This document shows, in pieces, positions 7,170-14,735 of a DNA stretch of 43,940 bases (positions within the stretch are counted from its first letter, which is position 1; every line of letters starts with the position of its first letter). The notes under the pieces are model-generated. The model was given only the letters and a program-made list of their open reading frames with translations, did not search any database and was not told the DNA's origin. The position numbers and the translations under genes are program-made. The stretch covers positions 1 to 43,940 of IMG/VR virus record IMGVR_UViG_3300049791_000040, one strand, 5' to 3'. This DNA is from a virus.

Positions 7170-9385
7170 CACATTTTCCTCGGCATTGAACCCGGCATCT
7201 GATCGGGATGGATTGCCCCCGGCGGGTTCTGCCCGCCGCGCGACTGGCCCGGCTGAGCGCCGGGGCGGGGGGTTCCTGCGACACCCGGACCAGCGCCACC
7301 CGGCACACCGGGAGCCCCCTGTTGCTGCGCCATCGCGGCCTGCTGCTTCTTCGCTTTCTGCTGCATGTGCAGGAAGACATGCTCCTGAAACTTCTTGGCG
7401 CTGCCGGCGCCGCCTTGCGCCTCGTTCAGTTTCATCGCCATCATATGCGCCTGGATGTGCTGGTCGTCGTCGTCCATGTCATGCGTCGGGACCTTGTAGC
7501 CCTCCGACAGCAACATGTTCTCCTCGTTGACTGGCACCGGCATCTGCATCTCCGGCGAGATGAAGATCAAAGGCGCAAGCCGCGGCCCAAAGGTGTTCTC
7601 CACAAACTTCGAGATCACCGGAACGAGGTTGACCTTGTAGCCGTTCAACTGCTCGGGCGGGATGCCGCGGATCACGTTCATGCCTGCGATCTGCTGCTGG
7701 ATCATCTGCGCGTTGCGCGCGCTCTCGACGCCGAGCCAACGGAACTGATAGTGCCGATTAAACTGAACCGGCGGGATCTTCTCCATGTTCGCGCGATGGC
7801 CAAGCTCGCCGTACTGCGCGACCGTCGTCTCCTCGTCGCGATACTGATGATCGAGTTCGATCATCCGATTGAGCATCGGCGTCAATATCCCTTCCTCGAT
7901 CACCGTGACCGCGTCCGCCGTCGTCAGGATATCGACCTGCTGGTTCTGCGCTACCTCGGCTTGGTTCTGTTTCTTCTGCGAGTTACTTTGCGTGATGGCC
8001 GCGGGGTTGACCGAAAGCGTCTGAAAAACCTCGCTCTTGATCGTGGCGACCATCTCCAGTCCCTGCTTCCACAGCTCGGGGAACTGGGCGAACTTGGTGT
8101 CGTTGGGGTTGGTCTCCCAGATCGCCGCCATCGACAGGATCATGCTTCCGATCCGCGGGTTCTTCGCGGGGTCGGTCATGATGATCGGCATCAGGGCATA
8201 AGCTGCGCTATCGGCTGCTTCGTTGATGGTGTCGTTTGCAAGATACTGTAGGTCCCGGACGGGGTCGATCTGAGATCGTCCCTTGAAAGCTCCTTGAACT
8301 TTTGCAACTGGGCTGGAGACAAGGGGAAGATGATCGGACCAGAGCGGGTTGCGTTTACAACCAAGTACGTTGTCTGGCCCACCGAGATAAGCTCGACAGA
8401 TCCGGCGCTCACCGTCGATGTTGAGAATTGTCCAGGTTTCATATGCGAGCGCGAACTTGCCTCGACCATCTTTTTTAATACCGGCCGCGTCAACCATGTC
8501 TTTGGGTTTATCCGGTTTCTGCGATCCTCCGGTTTCATCGGACATAGTTTTGAGTAGCTTTTCCGATGCTTTCTTTTCAAGGTCCCCCTCCTTGATCATC
8601 CGCCTGATCTGCGCCTTGCTCCAGCGCCGCAGGATCGTAACGCTGCCGCCCGATGCAAGCGCCTCGTCGATCGAGTCCGCCGTCTGCGGAAGCACCAGGA
8701 CGTCGGAGTCCGCAATCACCTCGACATGCGGGGCGCCATGGACCAGCGTCTCTTCCTCGATCGTCTCAATGGTCTCGCCGGGATCTTCAATGCCTTCCTC
8801 GACCTCGACCGGCTTCGTCACGCGCTGCACGACATAACGCTTAGTCTTCCGCCAGCCCACATAAATGTTGTACTGCCCCTCGACGTCGCCGTTCTTCATC
8901 AGCGCCGGCATGATCTGCGTGCGCAGCCGCGCCTTCTTGATGTAGTGTTCAAGCAGCGCGACCAGGGCGTTCGGCGTCTCGCCGTCCGACGAGATCACCT
9001 CGACGTTGCGCTGCGAGGTCGGGAAAATCTGATTGGTGAACCGCGTCTTGCGCGCCTCGACCGCGTTGCGTACGATCGGCATGAACAATTGCGCGGTGCC
9101 GTTGTAGAACTGCTTGGGCCCGAGCTGGCAATTGAAAATATCCCAGTCGTCCATCTGCTGGTCGGCGCGCGGCCGCTGATCATCAAAGCCCTTCTCGACG
9201 TCCTTGTAGATGTCGAGCAGTGCCTTGTTGATCGACTTCTTAGTGGAGAGCTCCTCGTCGCGGTCGAGCTTCTTCAGGGCCTTGCGGTCGAGCGCACGGC
9301 CATCGGTCGTTGCCGATCCGCCGGCTTCCGCCTGTTCCTCGGTCTCCTCCTGGTCGTCCGGCTCTGTGCGGATGCCGTCGGTCAT
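7169..9385 (-). CDS. portal protein
   Basis: 738 residues, using ATG 9385, which overlaps the preceding small ORF (ATGA). It is directly downstream of the large terminase, as in most tailed phages. An acidic N-terminus is followed by KKSINKALLDIYKDVEKGFDDQRPRADQQMDDWDIFNC, then a long mixed core with KGRSQIDPVRDLQYLANDTINEA and SKVPVNPAAITQSNS-type portal features. The C-terminal 80 residues are Gln-, Pro- and Gly-rich and resemble extended barrels or disordered tails of large podovirus portals. The portal is the dodecameric DNA gate that docks the terminase. Size fits P22- or N4-like portals better than siphovirus ones. Confidence 0.85.
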   Translation of the reverse strand: MTDGIRTEPDDQEETEEQAEAGGSATTDGRALDRKALKKLDRDEELSTKKSINKALLDIYKDVEKGFDDQRPRADQQMDDWDIFNCQLGPKQFYNGTAQLFMPIVRNAVEARKTRFTNQIFPTSQRNVEVISSDGETPNALVALLEHYIKKARLRTQIMPALMKNGDVEGQYNIYVGWRKTKRYVVQRVTKPVEVEEGIEDPGETIETIEEETLVHGAPHVEVIADSDVLVLPQTADSIDEALASGGSVTILRRWSKAQIRRMIKEGDLEKKASEKLLKTMSDETGGSQKPDKPKDMVDAAGIKKDGRGKFALAYETWTILNIDGERRICRAYLGGPDNVLGCKRNPLWSDHLPLVSSPVAKVQGAFKGRSQIDPVRDLQYLANDTINEAADSAAYALMPIIMTDPAKNPRIGSMILSMAAIWETNPNDTKFAQFPELWKQGLEMVATIKSEVFQTLSVNPAAITQSNSQKKQNQAEVAQNQQVDILTTADAVTVIEEGILTPMLNRMIELDHQYRDEETTVAQYGELGHRANMEKIPPVQFNRHYQFRWLGVESARNAQMIQQQIAGMNVIRGIPPEQLNGYKVNLVPVISKFVENTFGPRLAPLIFISPEMQMPVPVNEENMLLSEGYKVPTHDMDDDDQHIQAHMMAMKLNEAQGGAGSAKKFQEHVFLHMQQKAKKQQAAMAQQQGAPGVPGGAGPGVAGTPRPGAQPGQSRGGQNPPGAIHPDQMPGSMPRKM

Positions 9386-9462
9386 CGGCAAGCCGACGCT
9401 AGAACGGCGCCAACAATGACGGACACGGCGATGATCCCCATGAGGAGCAGGACGTCAGACAT
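9382..9462 (-). CDS. 26-residue membrane peptide coupled to portal
   Basis: A tiny ORF, one hydrophobic helix (MSDVLLLMGIIAVSVIVGAV and a short tail). Its stop overlaps the portal start codon (ATGA) and its start lies 4 bases after the previous small ORF's stop, so the chain terminase, 41 aa, 26 aa, portal is tightly coupled. Function unknown; it may only serve translational coupling. Confidence 0.5.
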   Translation of the reverse strand: MSDVLLLMGIIAVSVIVGAVLASACR

Positions 9463-9466
9463 CGCT

Positions 9467-9592
9467 CTAGTGACCACTTCCAAAGGGGTTGAATATCGTC
9501 ACCAGAGCGATGAACACCGCCACGACTCCGACAAAAGCCGCGATTACGAGGACTGGAATGAGGACATCTCTAACAGTGATCGCGTGGTCCAT
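9467..9592 (-). CDS. 41-residue single-pass membrane protein
   Basis: It starts 5 bases after the terminase stop. One long hydrophobic segment (VLIPVLVIAAFVGVVAVFIA, residues about 10-29) is followed by a short tail NPFGSGH. It could be a holin-like or DNA-ejection membrane peptide. No family is recognised, and position between terminase and portal is unusual for a holin because a better candidate lies at 3663-3959. Confidence 0.6.
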   Translation of the reverse strand: MDHAITVRDVLIPVLVIAAFVGVVAVFIALVTIFNPFGSGH

Positions 9593-9597
9593 GGCCT

Positions 9598-11598
9598 TTA
9601 GCTCCCGCGCGCCGACAGGTACCGGCGCCCATCGGGAGCATACGCGTAGTTCCGTTCGCTGTCATCATCCGCCACCACTCCTCCCCGAAGCAGCCCTGCG
9701 AACGCCTCCAGTCCCTCCATGAGGACCTTGTGGGGGCCGGTCTTGGTGAACTCCGACAGCTCGCCCGTCCGCAGCACATCCCGGCAGTAGCCCCCCGAGA
9801 ACGCGTTCAGCGTCCAGCGGGCGCCGGTCGACACCCGGAGCGCCGGGCTCCCTCGCAGAGTCTTTTTCAGGAGCGCCCGGATTTCAGCCTGTCCGGTGGT
9901 GAGATCTGCGCCGGTACGGAGACCAACAGGTATTTTAGCGGAAGCCCCTCGGAGACCCACGGTGTCGTGACCAGTGAAGTGAGCAGGCCCGGCAACGACT
10001 CGCAGGGGTGTTCGCCCGACCTCCAGCCCAGCGTTTGCCACAATCGCTGCGAGCACTTGACCCGGATCACCTTCTCGAACCCAATCGGCAACGACATGCA
10101 ACGCCCCGTCCACTACCTGCGCAAGGACTCCGCTCGTCCAGCTATTGTTTGCATTGACGGCTAGCCACGCAGGGGTCCGCGCAACCATCGAGAGGTCCTC
10201 AAAAATATTAACTACGTTGAAGTCCTCGTAGACAGGTCCTCCCGGCCTCATTTTCAACGCATACGCCAGCGCGTTGGGCGCGTCTATCCTACCACTAGGG
10301 AATGAAAGCAGCTGCGACTGCAATTCAGGCATGTGTTTTGCGAATACCACCTCTCGCGCTTTAAAGAATGGTTGGAGACCGCGGATGAATGGTAGCTTGC
10401 CTACGGGCGCCTTCATGGCCCTTATTGGTATGATGGTGTTGCGCCGGGACATCTCCTGCCTGAGTGGCTGGAGCAAAAACTCCTCCAGACCGTCCCGCTC
10501 CACGCCTATCTCGACGGGGGAGTACTGCTCATCGATCACGAAGATTTGATTAATGATCTCGTCCGGCTTCCACACCCCGCCGCCGCCGTCCCACACGATC
10601 AGCCTGTTGTTGACCCAGCTCCACACCACCCAGCCGGTCGAGGAGGAGGTGGCCTTGGCAGTCCGGGCGGGGTCGATGAAGGCGAACGTCGCCTGCCAGG
10701 TGCGCACGATCGGCTCGATCCTGAACAGGTCCGCCGTGAACGTCTTGCTGGCGGGGTCTTCCGCCTCGCACATGAACTCCTGCTTGTACTCCGTCGCCAG
10801 GCCTAGCCGGTCGAAGTCGGCCTTGGTCTGGTCGATCCACTCCAGCGGATAGCGATCGGGCCATGCCGCCTTGCGCTCGCCGGCGACGTCGAGGTACTCG
10901 ATCGGGAAAGTCTCCGCGACCCAGCCGGGGTCTTTCGCCAGCTGCATCGACAGGGCTTCCCTATCGAGCGGGGTCGCCGCCACGCGCACGCGCGCATCCG
11001 GCGCCAGGGCAGGGATCACCACCTTCATGAACCACCGCAAGGTCTTGAGCCGCGCCTCGGGGGTCTCCACGTCCTCCTGCTCCTCGAGGTCGTCCGCGAA
11101 GCAGCGGTCAGGCCGACGGTCGAGGTGCTTGGACCCGCGCAGCGACTGCCCGCGCCCGAAGGCCTGGATGACCACGCCGTTGGACAGGATGATCTTGCCC
11201 TCGTTCCAGGTCGAGCCGACCATGTCCCCGAACAGCTCCTCGATGAACGGGTTGGTCTCGAACTCGTGCTTGACCGACGTCAGGCGCTCCACCGCGCGCT
11301 CGTAGGACGAGCCGATGATGATGCCGTTGTGGAACTGGCGCAGGCACGCCTCCACGATCACGGCCTCCTCGGACAGCGTCGACTTGCCGGCGCCGCGGAA
11401 CGCCATCAGCAGCACCTTCGGCGCAGTGGAGTGCCAGAGGTCGATGATCCGGTAGTGCAGATCGGGGGTCTCGTTGGGGTGCCTGTGGCCAAACAGCGAA
11501 GCGTGCGCCAGGCGCTTGTTGCGGCCGAGCTTGAGGATGACCTCCTCCTGGGGGGTGTTGGCTTGCCGCGCCGGAGCGTCTTCGCGAAGGCGGGTCAT
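9598..11598 (-). CDS. terminase large subunit
   Basis: 666 residues. The ATPase domain has Walker A FRGAGKST (residues 67-74) and Walker B/catalytic FADDLEE (about 167-173). The nuclease domain has FAFIDPA (Asp about 309), a mid acidic motif near EIGVERDGLEE, and GRIDAPNALAYAL (Asp about 439), the usual third metal ligand. Residues about 475-666 extend past the normal end: strands such as AWLAVNANNSWTSGVLAQVV look like a second RNase H-like or beta-rich unit. It packages DNA into the prohead with the portal. The start overlaps a small upstream ORF. No clear small subunit is adjacent. Confidence 0.92.
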   Translation of the reverse strand: MTRLREDAPARQANTPQEEVILKLGRNKRLAHASLFGHRHPNETPDLHYRIIDLWHSTAPKVLLMAFRGAGKSTLSEEAVIVEACLRQFHNGIIIGSSYERAVERLTSVKHEFETNPFIEELFGDMVGSTWNEGKIILSNGVVIQAFGRGQSLRGSKHLDRRPDRCFADDLEEQEDVETPEARLKTLRWFMKVVIPALAPDARVRVAATPLDREALSMQLAKDPGWVAETFPIEYLDVAGERKAAWPDRYPLEWIDQTKADFDRLGLATEYKQEFMCEAEDPASKTFTADLFRIEPIVRTWQATFAFIDPARTAKATSSSTGWVVWSWVNNRLIVWDGGGGVWKPDEIINQIFVIDEQYSPVEIGVERDGLEEFLLQPLRQEMSRRNTIIPIRAMKAPVGKLPFIRGLQPFFKAREVVFAKHMPELQSQLLSFPSGRIDAPNALAYALKMRPGGPVYEDFNVVNIFEDLSMVARTPAWLAVNANNSWTSGVLAQVVDGALHVVADWVREGDPGQVLAAIVANAGLEVGRTPLRVVAGPAHFTGHDTVGLRGASAKIPVGLRTGADLTTGQAEIRALLKKTLRGSPALRVSTGARWTLNAFSGGYCRDVLRTGELSEFTKTGPHKVLMEGLEAFAGLLRGGVVADDDSERNYAYAPDGRRYLSARGS

Positions 11599-11714
11599 GC
11601 GGCCGGCCAGGAGGGCTGATCGTCGCCCGTAACTGTGCGCGAAGACGCAAAGTCATCGTCCAGCCAGATCATCCACAGCCAGACCACGAAGAGGGCGCAC
11701 CAGACCGTCGTCAC
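11595..11714 (-). CDS. 39-residue membrane peptide before terminase
   Basis: GTG 11714 overlaps the KTSC gene's stop (GTGA), and the stop overlaps the terminase start (ATGA). A Trp-rich hydrophobic N-terminus (VTTVWCALFVVWLWMIWL) is followed by an acidic tail. Double overlap makes translation likely. Function unknown. Confidence 0.5.
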   Translation of the reverse strand: MTTVWCALFVVWLWMIWLDDDFASSRTVTGDDQPSWPAA

Positions 11715-11911
11715 TCGTACACCCCCTTGATATTGTTGTTGAAGTACTGCCCCGCGGAGGATGCCTCTAAGAGCCCGTTGTACACCGAGGCCGGGACGCC
11801 CTGGTAGCTGTAGACCTTCCCGGAGACGAACTGGATCTGGAGGGTTCCGGTCTCGATGTCGTAGGCGCACCGCTTCAAATTGCTGCTCTCCAGCTGCTGC
11901 CATTGCGACAT
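11711..11911 (-). CDS. KTSC domain protein
   Basis: 66 residues. The sequence matches the KTSC domain pattern: SSNLKRCAYDIETGTLQIQF, then SGKVYSYQGVPASVYNGLLEASSAGQYFNNNIKG. KTSC is a small beta-alpha domain, at the C-terminus of some lysyl-tRNA synthetases and often stand-alone in phages. Its role in phages is unknown. It is first in the late minus-strand operon, upstream of terminase. Confidence 0.85.
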   Translation of the reverse strand: MSQWQQLESSNLKRCAYDIETGTLQIQFVSGKVYSYQGVPASVYNGLLEASSAGQYFNNNIKGVYE

Positions 11912-11951
11912 CTTGTCTTACCTAGCTGCTAGCGTTAATCATTCGACAGAC

Positions 11952-11980
11952 TTGCAATACTAGTCAGGGTTCCCTACTAT
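11952..11980 (+). promoter_or_regulatory. candidate promoter for the 12,037 gene
   Basis: TTGCAA (11952-11957), 17-base spacer, TACTAT (11975-11980), each four of six to the sigma70 consensus. It lies in the 125-bp divergent gap between the KTSC gene and the plus-strand gene at 12,037. A promoter is expected here because that gene is isolated. Confidence 0.45.
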
Positions 11981-12036
11981 GAACCCGGCTCGAACCCAGA
12001 AGGACCCATGTACCTACAACCCAAAGAGGCAGTGTA

Positions 12037-12402
12037 ATGAACAGCGACGACCAGATCAACCTTCGACCCGGCCGTGAAGTTCCTCTCAAGGACGTTCGGG
12101 ACGAACAGATAAGTTTCCAGCTCCTCCAGGGGCTGGCGCGTGTCGAGCAGCGGCTCGCCGCGATCGAGAGCAGGCTGGCGGGCGGCAGTAGCGCCACACG
12201 CAAGGTAGCCGAGAAGCCCAACCTGCGAAACATGCTGACCGCCCTCCTGCTGAAGGGCTGGGTCTCGGAGCCCGAGGTCATCGAGAAGACGGGATGGCAG
12301 ACCATCGGCGTGCGGTCCTTCGTGACCAAGCTGCGCGGACTCGGCCTGTCCGTGGAGACCGAGGAACGCGATGGCGTGCCGCACTACAGGATAGCGAAGT
12401 AG
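12037..12402 (+). CDS. winged-helix-like regulator, isolated on plus strand
   Basis: 121 residues. Residues about 20-45 form a coiled-coil-like helix (LLQGLARVEQRLAAIESRL). The C-terminal half has winged-helix character: a recognition region PEVIEKTGWQTIGVRSFVTKLRGLG and a beta-wing ending VPHYRIAK. This resembles DUF3489-like small DNA-binding proteins. It is flanked by minus-strand genes on both sides and has its own candidate promoter, as expected of a lysogeny or late-gene regulator (inference). An AGAGGC ribosome-binding site precedes ATG 12,037. Confidence 0.65.
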   Translation: MNSDDQINLRPGREVPLKDVRDEQISFQLLQGLARVEQRLAAIESRLAGGSSATRKVAEKPNLRNMLTALLLKGWVSEPEVIEKTGWQTIGVRSFVTKLRGLGLSVETEERDGVPHYRIAK

Positions 12403-12416
12403 CTTGTCGAGGCTGC

Positions 12417-12566
12417 TCAGCGGGTATGCGTAATCCGTCCGGCGGGATCGAAGAACACCCGCCGGCTATTCAACCCGATCCTGACGGTCATCACGTAGCC
12501 GTCGTTGTTCGGCTTCGTGTCGATCTCGACGTCGCCGTCGTAGTCGAGAAAAGACTGGTCGGCCAT
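12417..12566 (-). CDS. small hypothetical protein
   Basis: 49 residues from ATG 12566 (MADQSFLDYDG); an alternative TTG start at 12605 adds 13 residues and abuts the upstream stop. Mostly beta-like, with VEIDTKPNNDGYVMTVRIGL then SRRVFFDPAGR. It is convergent with the 12,037 gene with a 14-base gap and follows the Gp49-like gene. Function unknown. Confidence 0.5.
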   Translation of the reverse strand: MADQSFLDYDGDVEIDTKPNNDGYVMTVRIGLNSRRVFFDPAGRITHTR

Positions 12567-12606
12567 CCGCCAGCTGGGCTTGGGCGAGGTGCCTGCGCCG
12601 CTCAAT

Positions 12607-12927
12607 TCAGAACGGCGCCTTGGTCATGTTGGCGAGCTTCGTGCGCAGCGCGTAGCCCTCCAGCGACCAGATCTTGTTGCGCGCCATGTCACGCGCGATC
12701 TTCTCGCCGATCGCCGCGTCGAAGTTCGAAGGCGATGCCGCAGCGCTCTCGCCGGTCACGACGAACCCGTTCTGCAGGGTCAGCGCACACACGGTCATCG
12801 TGGTGCCGGGGAACACGTAGTACTGCTCGCCGATGATCTGGGCGTCGATCAGGGCAGGGGTCAGGCGCGGTGCGGTCAGGCCCTTGGCCTGGATTTCAGC
12901 TTCGATCGCGGCTTCGTCGTTTGTCAT
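12607..12927 (-). CDS. phage Gp49/66-like protein
   Basis: 106 residues. The C-terminal half carries the remembered signature of the Gp49_66 phage family: CALTLQNGFVVTGESAAASP, then FDAAIGEKIARDMARNKIWSLEGY. These proteins are widespread in phages and prophages and their role is not established. GAGG precedes ATG 12927. Upstream lies an untranslated stretch with a strong hairpin series. Confidence 0.8.
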   Translation of the reverse strand: MTNDEAAIEAEIQAKGLTAPRLTPALIDAQIIGEQYYVFPGTTMTVCALTLQNGFVVTGESAAASPSNFDAAIGEKIARDMARNKIWSLEGYALRTKLANMTKAPF

Positions 12928-12952
12928 GAGGACCTCTTTTTGCAGGAAAGGA

Positions 12953-13102
12953 GCCCGTGGCCGAGCATGACCACGGGCAAGTCAGGGAGGATAACGCACG
13001 ACCACCATGGCTGCTTCGGTGGTTGTGGTCAAGTAGGCCCTCCCCGAGGAGGCTCACCAGGGAGGGCCACAGATGCCTGCAACATCTGGTGGCCATCGAT
13101 GG
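12953..13102. other. array of five stem-loops/palindromes in an intergenic gap
   Basis: In 150 bases between two minus-strand genes: stem 1, GCCCGTGG 12953-12960 with CCACGGGC 12971-12978; stem 2, GACCAC 13000-13005 with GTGGTC 13025-13030, with an alternative inner ACCACC/GGTGGT; stem 3, GGCCCTCCC 13036-13044 with GGGAGGGCC 13060-13068; stem 4, CCACAGATG 13067-13075 with a one-bulge complement 13083-13092; palindrome CCATCGATGG 13093-13102. No ORF is convincing here. It may be a structured RNA, a leader of the Gp49-like gene, or a terminator zone after the endonuclease VII gene. Confidence 0.7.
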
Positions 13103-13134
13103 ACGTCTCCAGCCACGAGGGGGACTGTACGGGA

Positions 13135-13584
13135 CTAGCGCGGCTGCCGCAAATAGGCCGCTGCGGCTTCGAGGAATACGGGGTTGTCCCTGAAGTACCC
13201 TAGACCTCTGTTGCAGGGAGGGCAAAGAACCCCGCGTTTAGTCTGCGTTGCGTGGCAATGATCCACGGCCATTCGCGGCTTGTTTTCGTCGCAAATGAAG
13301 CAGCGGCCTTCGCGCACGTACTTCTGGTAGTGCTCCCGAGTAAGACCAGTCCATGTTGGCGCACCGCGCTTTTCTCGCGCACGTTTGTTCGTGCACGCTT
13401 TACATCGGGATTTAAACCCTATGCGCGCGTGCTTGAGTTTTGGGAAGTCAGTTTCACGAACCTTGAGTTCAGCGCAGCCTGTGCACTTCCGCAGGTCTCC
13501 TGCATCGCGCCAGATCGCAGCCTTGTTCTTTTGGTACCAAGCTTTGTAGTAGGCGCGCTTTGCCTCTGGTGTCTTGAATGGCAT
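13135..13584 (-). CDS. recombination endonuclease VII-like HNH nuclease
   Basis: 149 residues. N-terminal zinc-binding pairs (KCTGCAEL, SRCKACTNKR) are followed by the endonuclease VII core: GRCFICDENKPRMAVDHCHATQTKRGVLCPPCNRGLGYF (residues about 92-130), containing the DHCH catalytic His and four Cys ligands, then the usual AAAYLRQ end. T4 endonuclease VII resolves branched DNA before packaging; stand-alone relatives are common in phages and may also act as homing-type nucleases. It is first of three minus-strand genes leaving the regulatory region, with AGAGG before ATG 13584. Confidence 0.88.
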   Translation of the reverse strand: MPFKTPEAKRAYYKAWYQKNKAAIWRDAGDLRKCTGCAELKVRETDFPKLKHARIGFKSRCKACTNKRAREKRGAPTWTGLTREHYQKYVREGRCFICDENKPRMAVDHCHATQTKRGVLCPPCNRGLGYFRDNPVFLEAAAAYLRQPR

Positions 13585-13748
13585 ATGAGTCCTCTAGAGT
13601 AGTAGGGGGTACTAATTTTTTAAACCACTCCGCGGTTTGGGAGTCAATGCCTAAAATCCCAAAACCCCGTCGGTCCCCCCGATTTTTCCCGAGTTGTACA
13701 CAAGAGGTAACGGATTAGAGGCGCGAGGTGTTTCGGCAAATCGTTTCC

Positions 13749-13777
13749 TTTACATGCTTTACACTATGACAACTCAA
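13749..13777 (-). promoter_or_regulatory. candidate minus-strand promoter toward the nuclease gene
   Basis: On the minus strand TTGAGT (13777-13772), 17 bases, then TGTAAA (13754-13749), each four of six to consensus. It is 165 bases upstream of the endonuclease VII start. The -10 is one of several TTTACAT/ATGTAAA motifs in this region. Confidence 0.35.
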
Positions 13778-13902
13778 AAGTTAGAGCCTTCGTCCAGCAT
13801 GGTAGGAAGAGGCGCCAACCAATTGAAATCCTTACTAGATTATTTTGTAAAGGATAAGAGTAGTAGTAGTATATTTTATTAGGATACGATGTTTAAGGGG
13901 CC

Positions 13903-13933
13903 GGTCTTAGACCGACCGGATCGGTCTAAGACC
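13903..13933. promoter_or_regulatory. paired palindromic operator-like site
   Basis: Two 11-bp palindromes, GGTCTTAGACC (13903-13913) and GGTCTAAGACC (13923-13933), flank a near-palindromic 9-base core. Together they form a perfect 13-bp inverted repeat with 5-base loop CCGGA. Further GGTCT/AGACC half-sites lie at 14127, 14165, 14170, 14191 and 14198. The layout suits cooperative binding of a dimeric repressor in a lysis-lysogeny control region. Confidence 0.65.
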
Positions 13934-14164
13934 ACTCCCTCTGTCCGCCTGCGCCTAACCGCGCCGCCTACTACTCCTTTGCAACGCAGCAAGTAATTCA
14001 TAACAAACAACAATCCGGCTTTTTGAACTATCCACTAGTCGAGCGTGGCACGGCAGCACATCGCGGATAGTGCACCAAAAACACCTCGCGTCGCTACTAC
14101 GTTACCTATGTAAACCGGTCCCGGTCGGTCTAGATCCCATAAATTCTTCAATGATTTCAATATC

Positions 14165-14202
14165 GGTCTGGTCTAACCGACCGACTACTTAGACCACAGA
14201 CC
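14165..14202. promoter_or_regulatory. operator-like half-site cluster upstream of early promoter
   Basis: Four half-sites, GGTCT at 14165 and 14170 and AGACC at 14191 and 14198, end 16 bases before the early promoter's -35. Together with the pair at 13903-13933 they define one motif family in this divergent region. Confidence 0.6.
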
Positions 14203-14217
14203 AGTCTGTACCATAGC

Positions 14218-14246
14218 TTGACTTGTGGTACCATCACGGCTATTTA
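14218..14246 (+). promoter_or_regulatory. early plus-strand sigma70-like promoter
   Basis: TTGACT (14218-14223), exact 17-base spacer, TATTTA (14241-14246), 30 bases before ATG 14277. GTACCA and TGGTAC arms (14208-14213 and 14226-14231) bracket the -35, and the palindrome TGGTACCA (14226-14233) sits in the spacer, so a repressor bound here would block polymerase. This probably drives the whole replication operon. Confidence 0.7.
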
Positions 14247-14276
14247 GCCCGCTCCACAACACACAAGGAGCATGGG

Positions 14277-14687
14277 ATGACCCCTCAACAACTCATCGTA
14301 TGGCGCAAGGCTGCCGGCTTGTCGCGCGAAACCGCCGCAAAGCTGCTGGGCTGCTCATCAAAGAGCCTGGAGCGCTACGAGAGCGGCAAGCGCCTCGTGC
14401 CTGACGAGATCGCTGCGGCCACGCTCACCATGGGCAAGACGGCAGACGCTGGTGTGGAACTGGCACCGCCGCACGACCCGCAAAACTTCAGTACATGGGA
14501 CTGCCCTTCGCGCTCACCGCGCCTTTGGCGCCGAATGCCCGGCAAAAAACTCAGGTACGAGCGCATTCCGGCTGGCCAGCCCATGCGTCCGGCAGATGCG
14601 ACCTATGACATTTCAGGCCACAAACCCGAAGGCGATCCACTCGACCATGGCGTCGACCCCGACACTGGCCTGCCGCTCGACGACTAA
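14277..14687 (+). CDS. XRE-family HTH regulator, first early gene
   Basis: 136 residues from ATG 14277, with AAGGAG 6 bases upstream. Residues about 3-55 are a classic lambda-repressor-like HTH (LIVWRKAAGLSRETAAKLLG, then SSKSLERYESGKRLVPDEI). The remaining 80 residues are Pro- and Gly-rich, with no peptidase motif of LexA/CI type. As first gene after the early promoter and operator cluster it is a good candidate for a Cro/CI-like autoregulator. Direction of control is not known. Confidence 0.8.
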   Translation: MTPQQLIVWRKAAGLSRETAAKLLGCSSKSLERYESGKRLVPDEIAAATLTMGKTADAGVELAPPHDPQNFSTWDCPSRSPRLWRRMPGKKLRYERIPAGQPMRPADATYDISGHKPEGDPLDHGVDPDTGLPLDD

Positions 14688-14735
14688 TCACGACAACGTG
14701 ATATGTAAAGAGTACTAGTCCTACCACAACAACCA

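Noticed and set aside
7208-8251. 347-residue ORF antisense to the portal
   Set aside because: His/Arg/Leu-rich shadow of a strongly supported gene.
11975-12003. tRNA T-arm-like string (GGGTTCGAGCC on the minus strand)
   Set aside because: The flanking bases do not form a five-base-pair T stem and no acceptor or anticodon arm is present.
13135-13584. HNH gene as a mobile homing element
   Set aside because: No split host gene or flanking repeats; the endonuclease VII motif fits a resident phage nuclease.
13766-13882. 38-residue AT-rich ORF in the divergent region
   Set aside because: No ribosome-binding site and low-complexity Ser-rich end; the interval is better explained as regulatory.
13889-13996. 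35-residue ORF across the GGTCT inverted repeat
   Set aside because: Composition follows from the palindrome; no support beyond a short AGGA.
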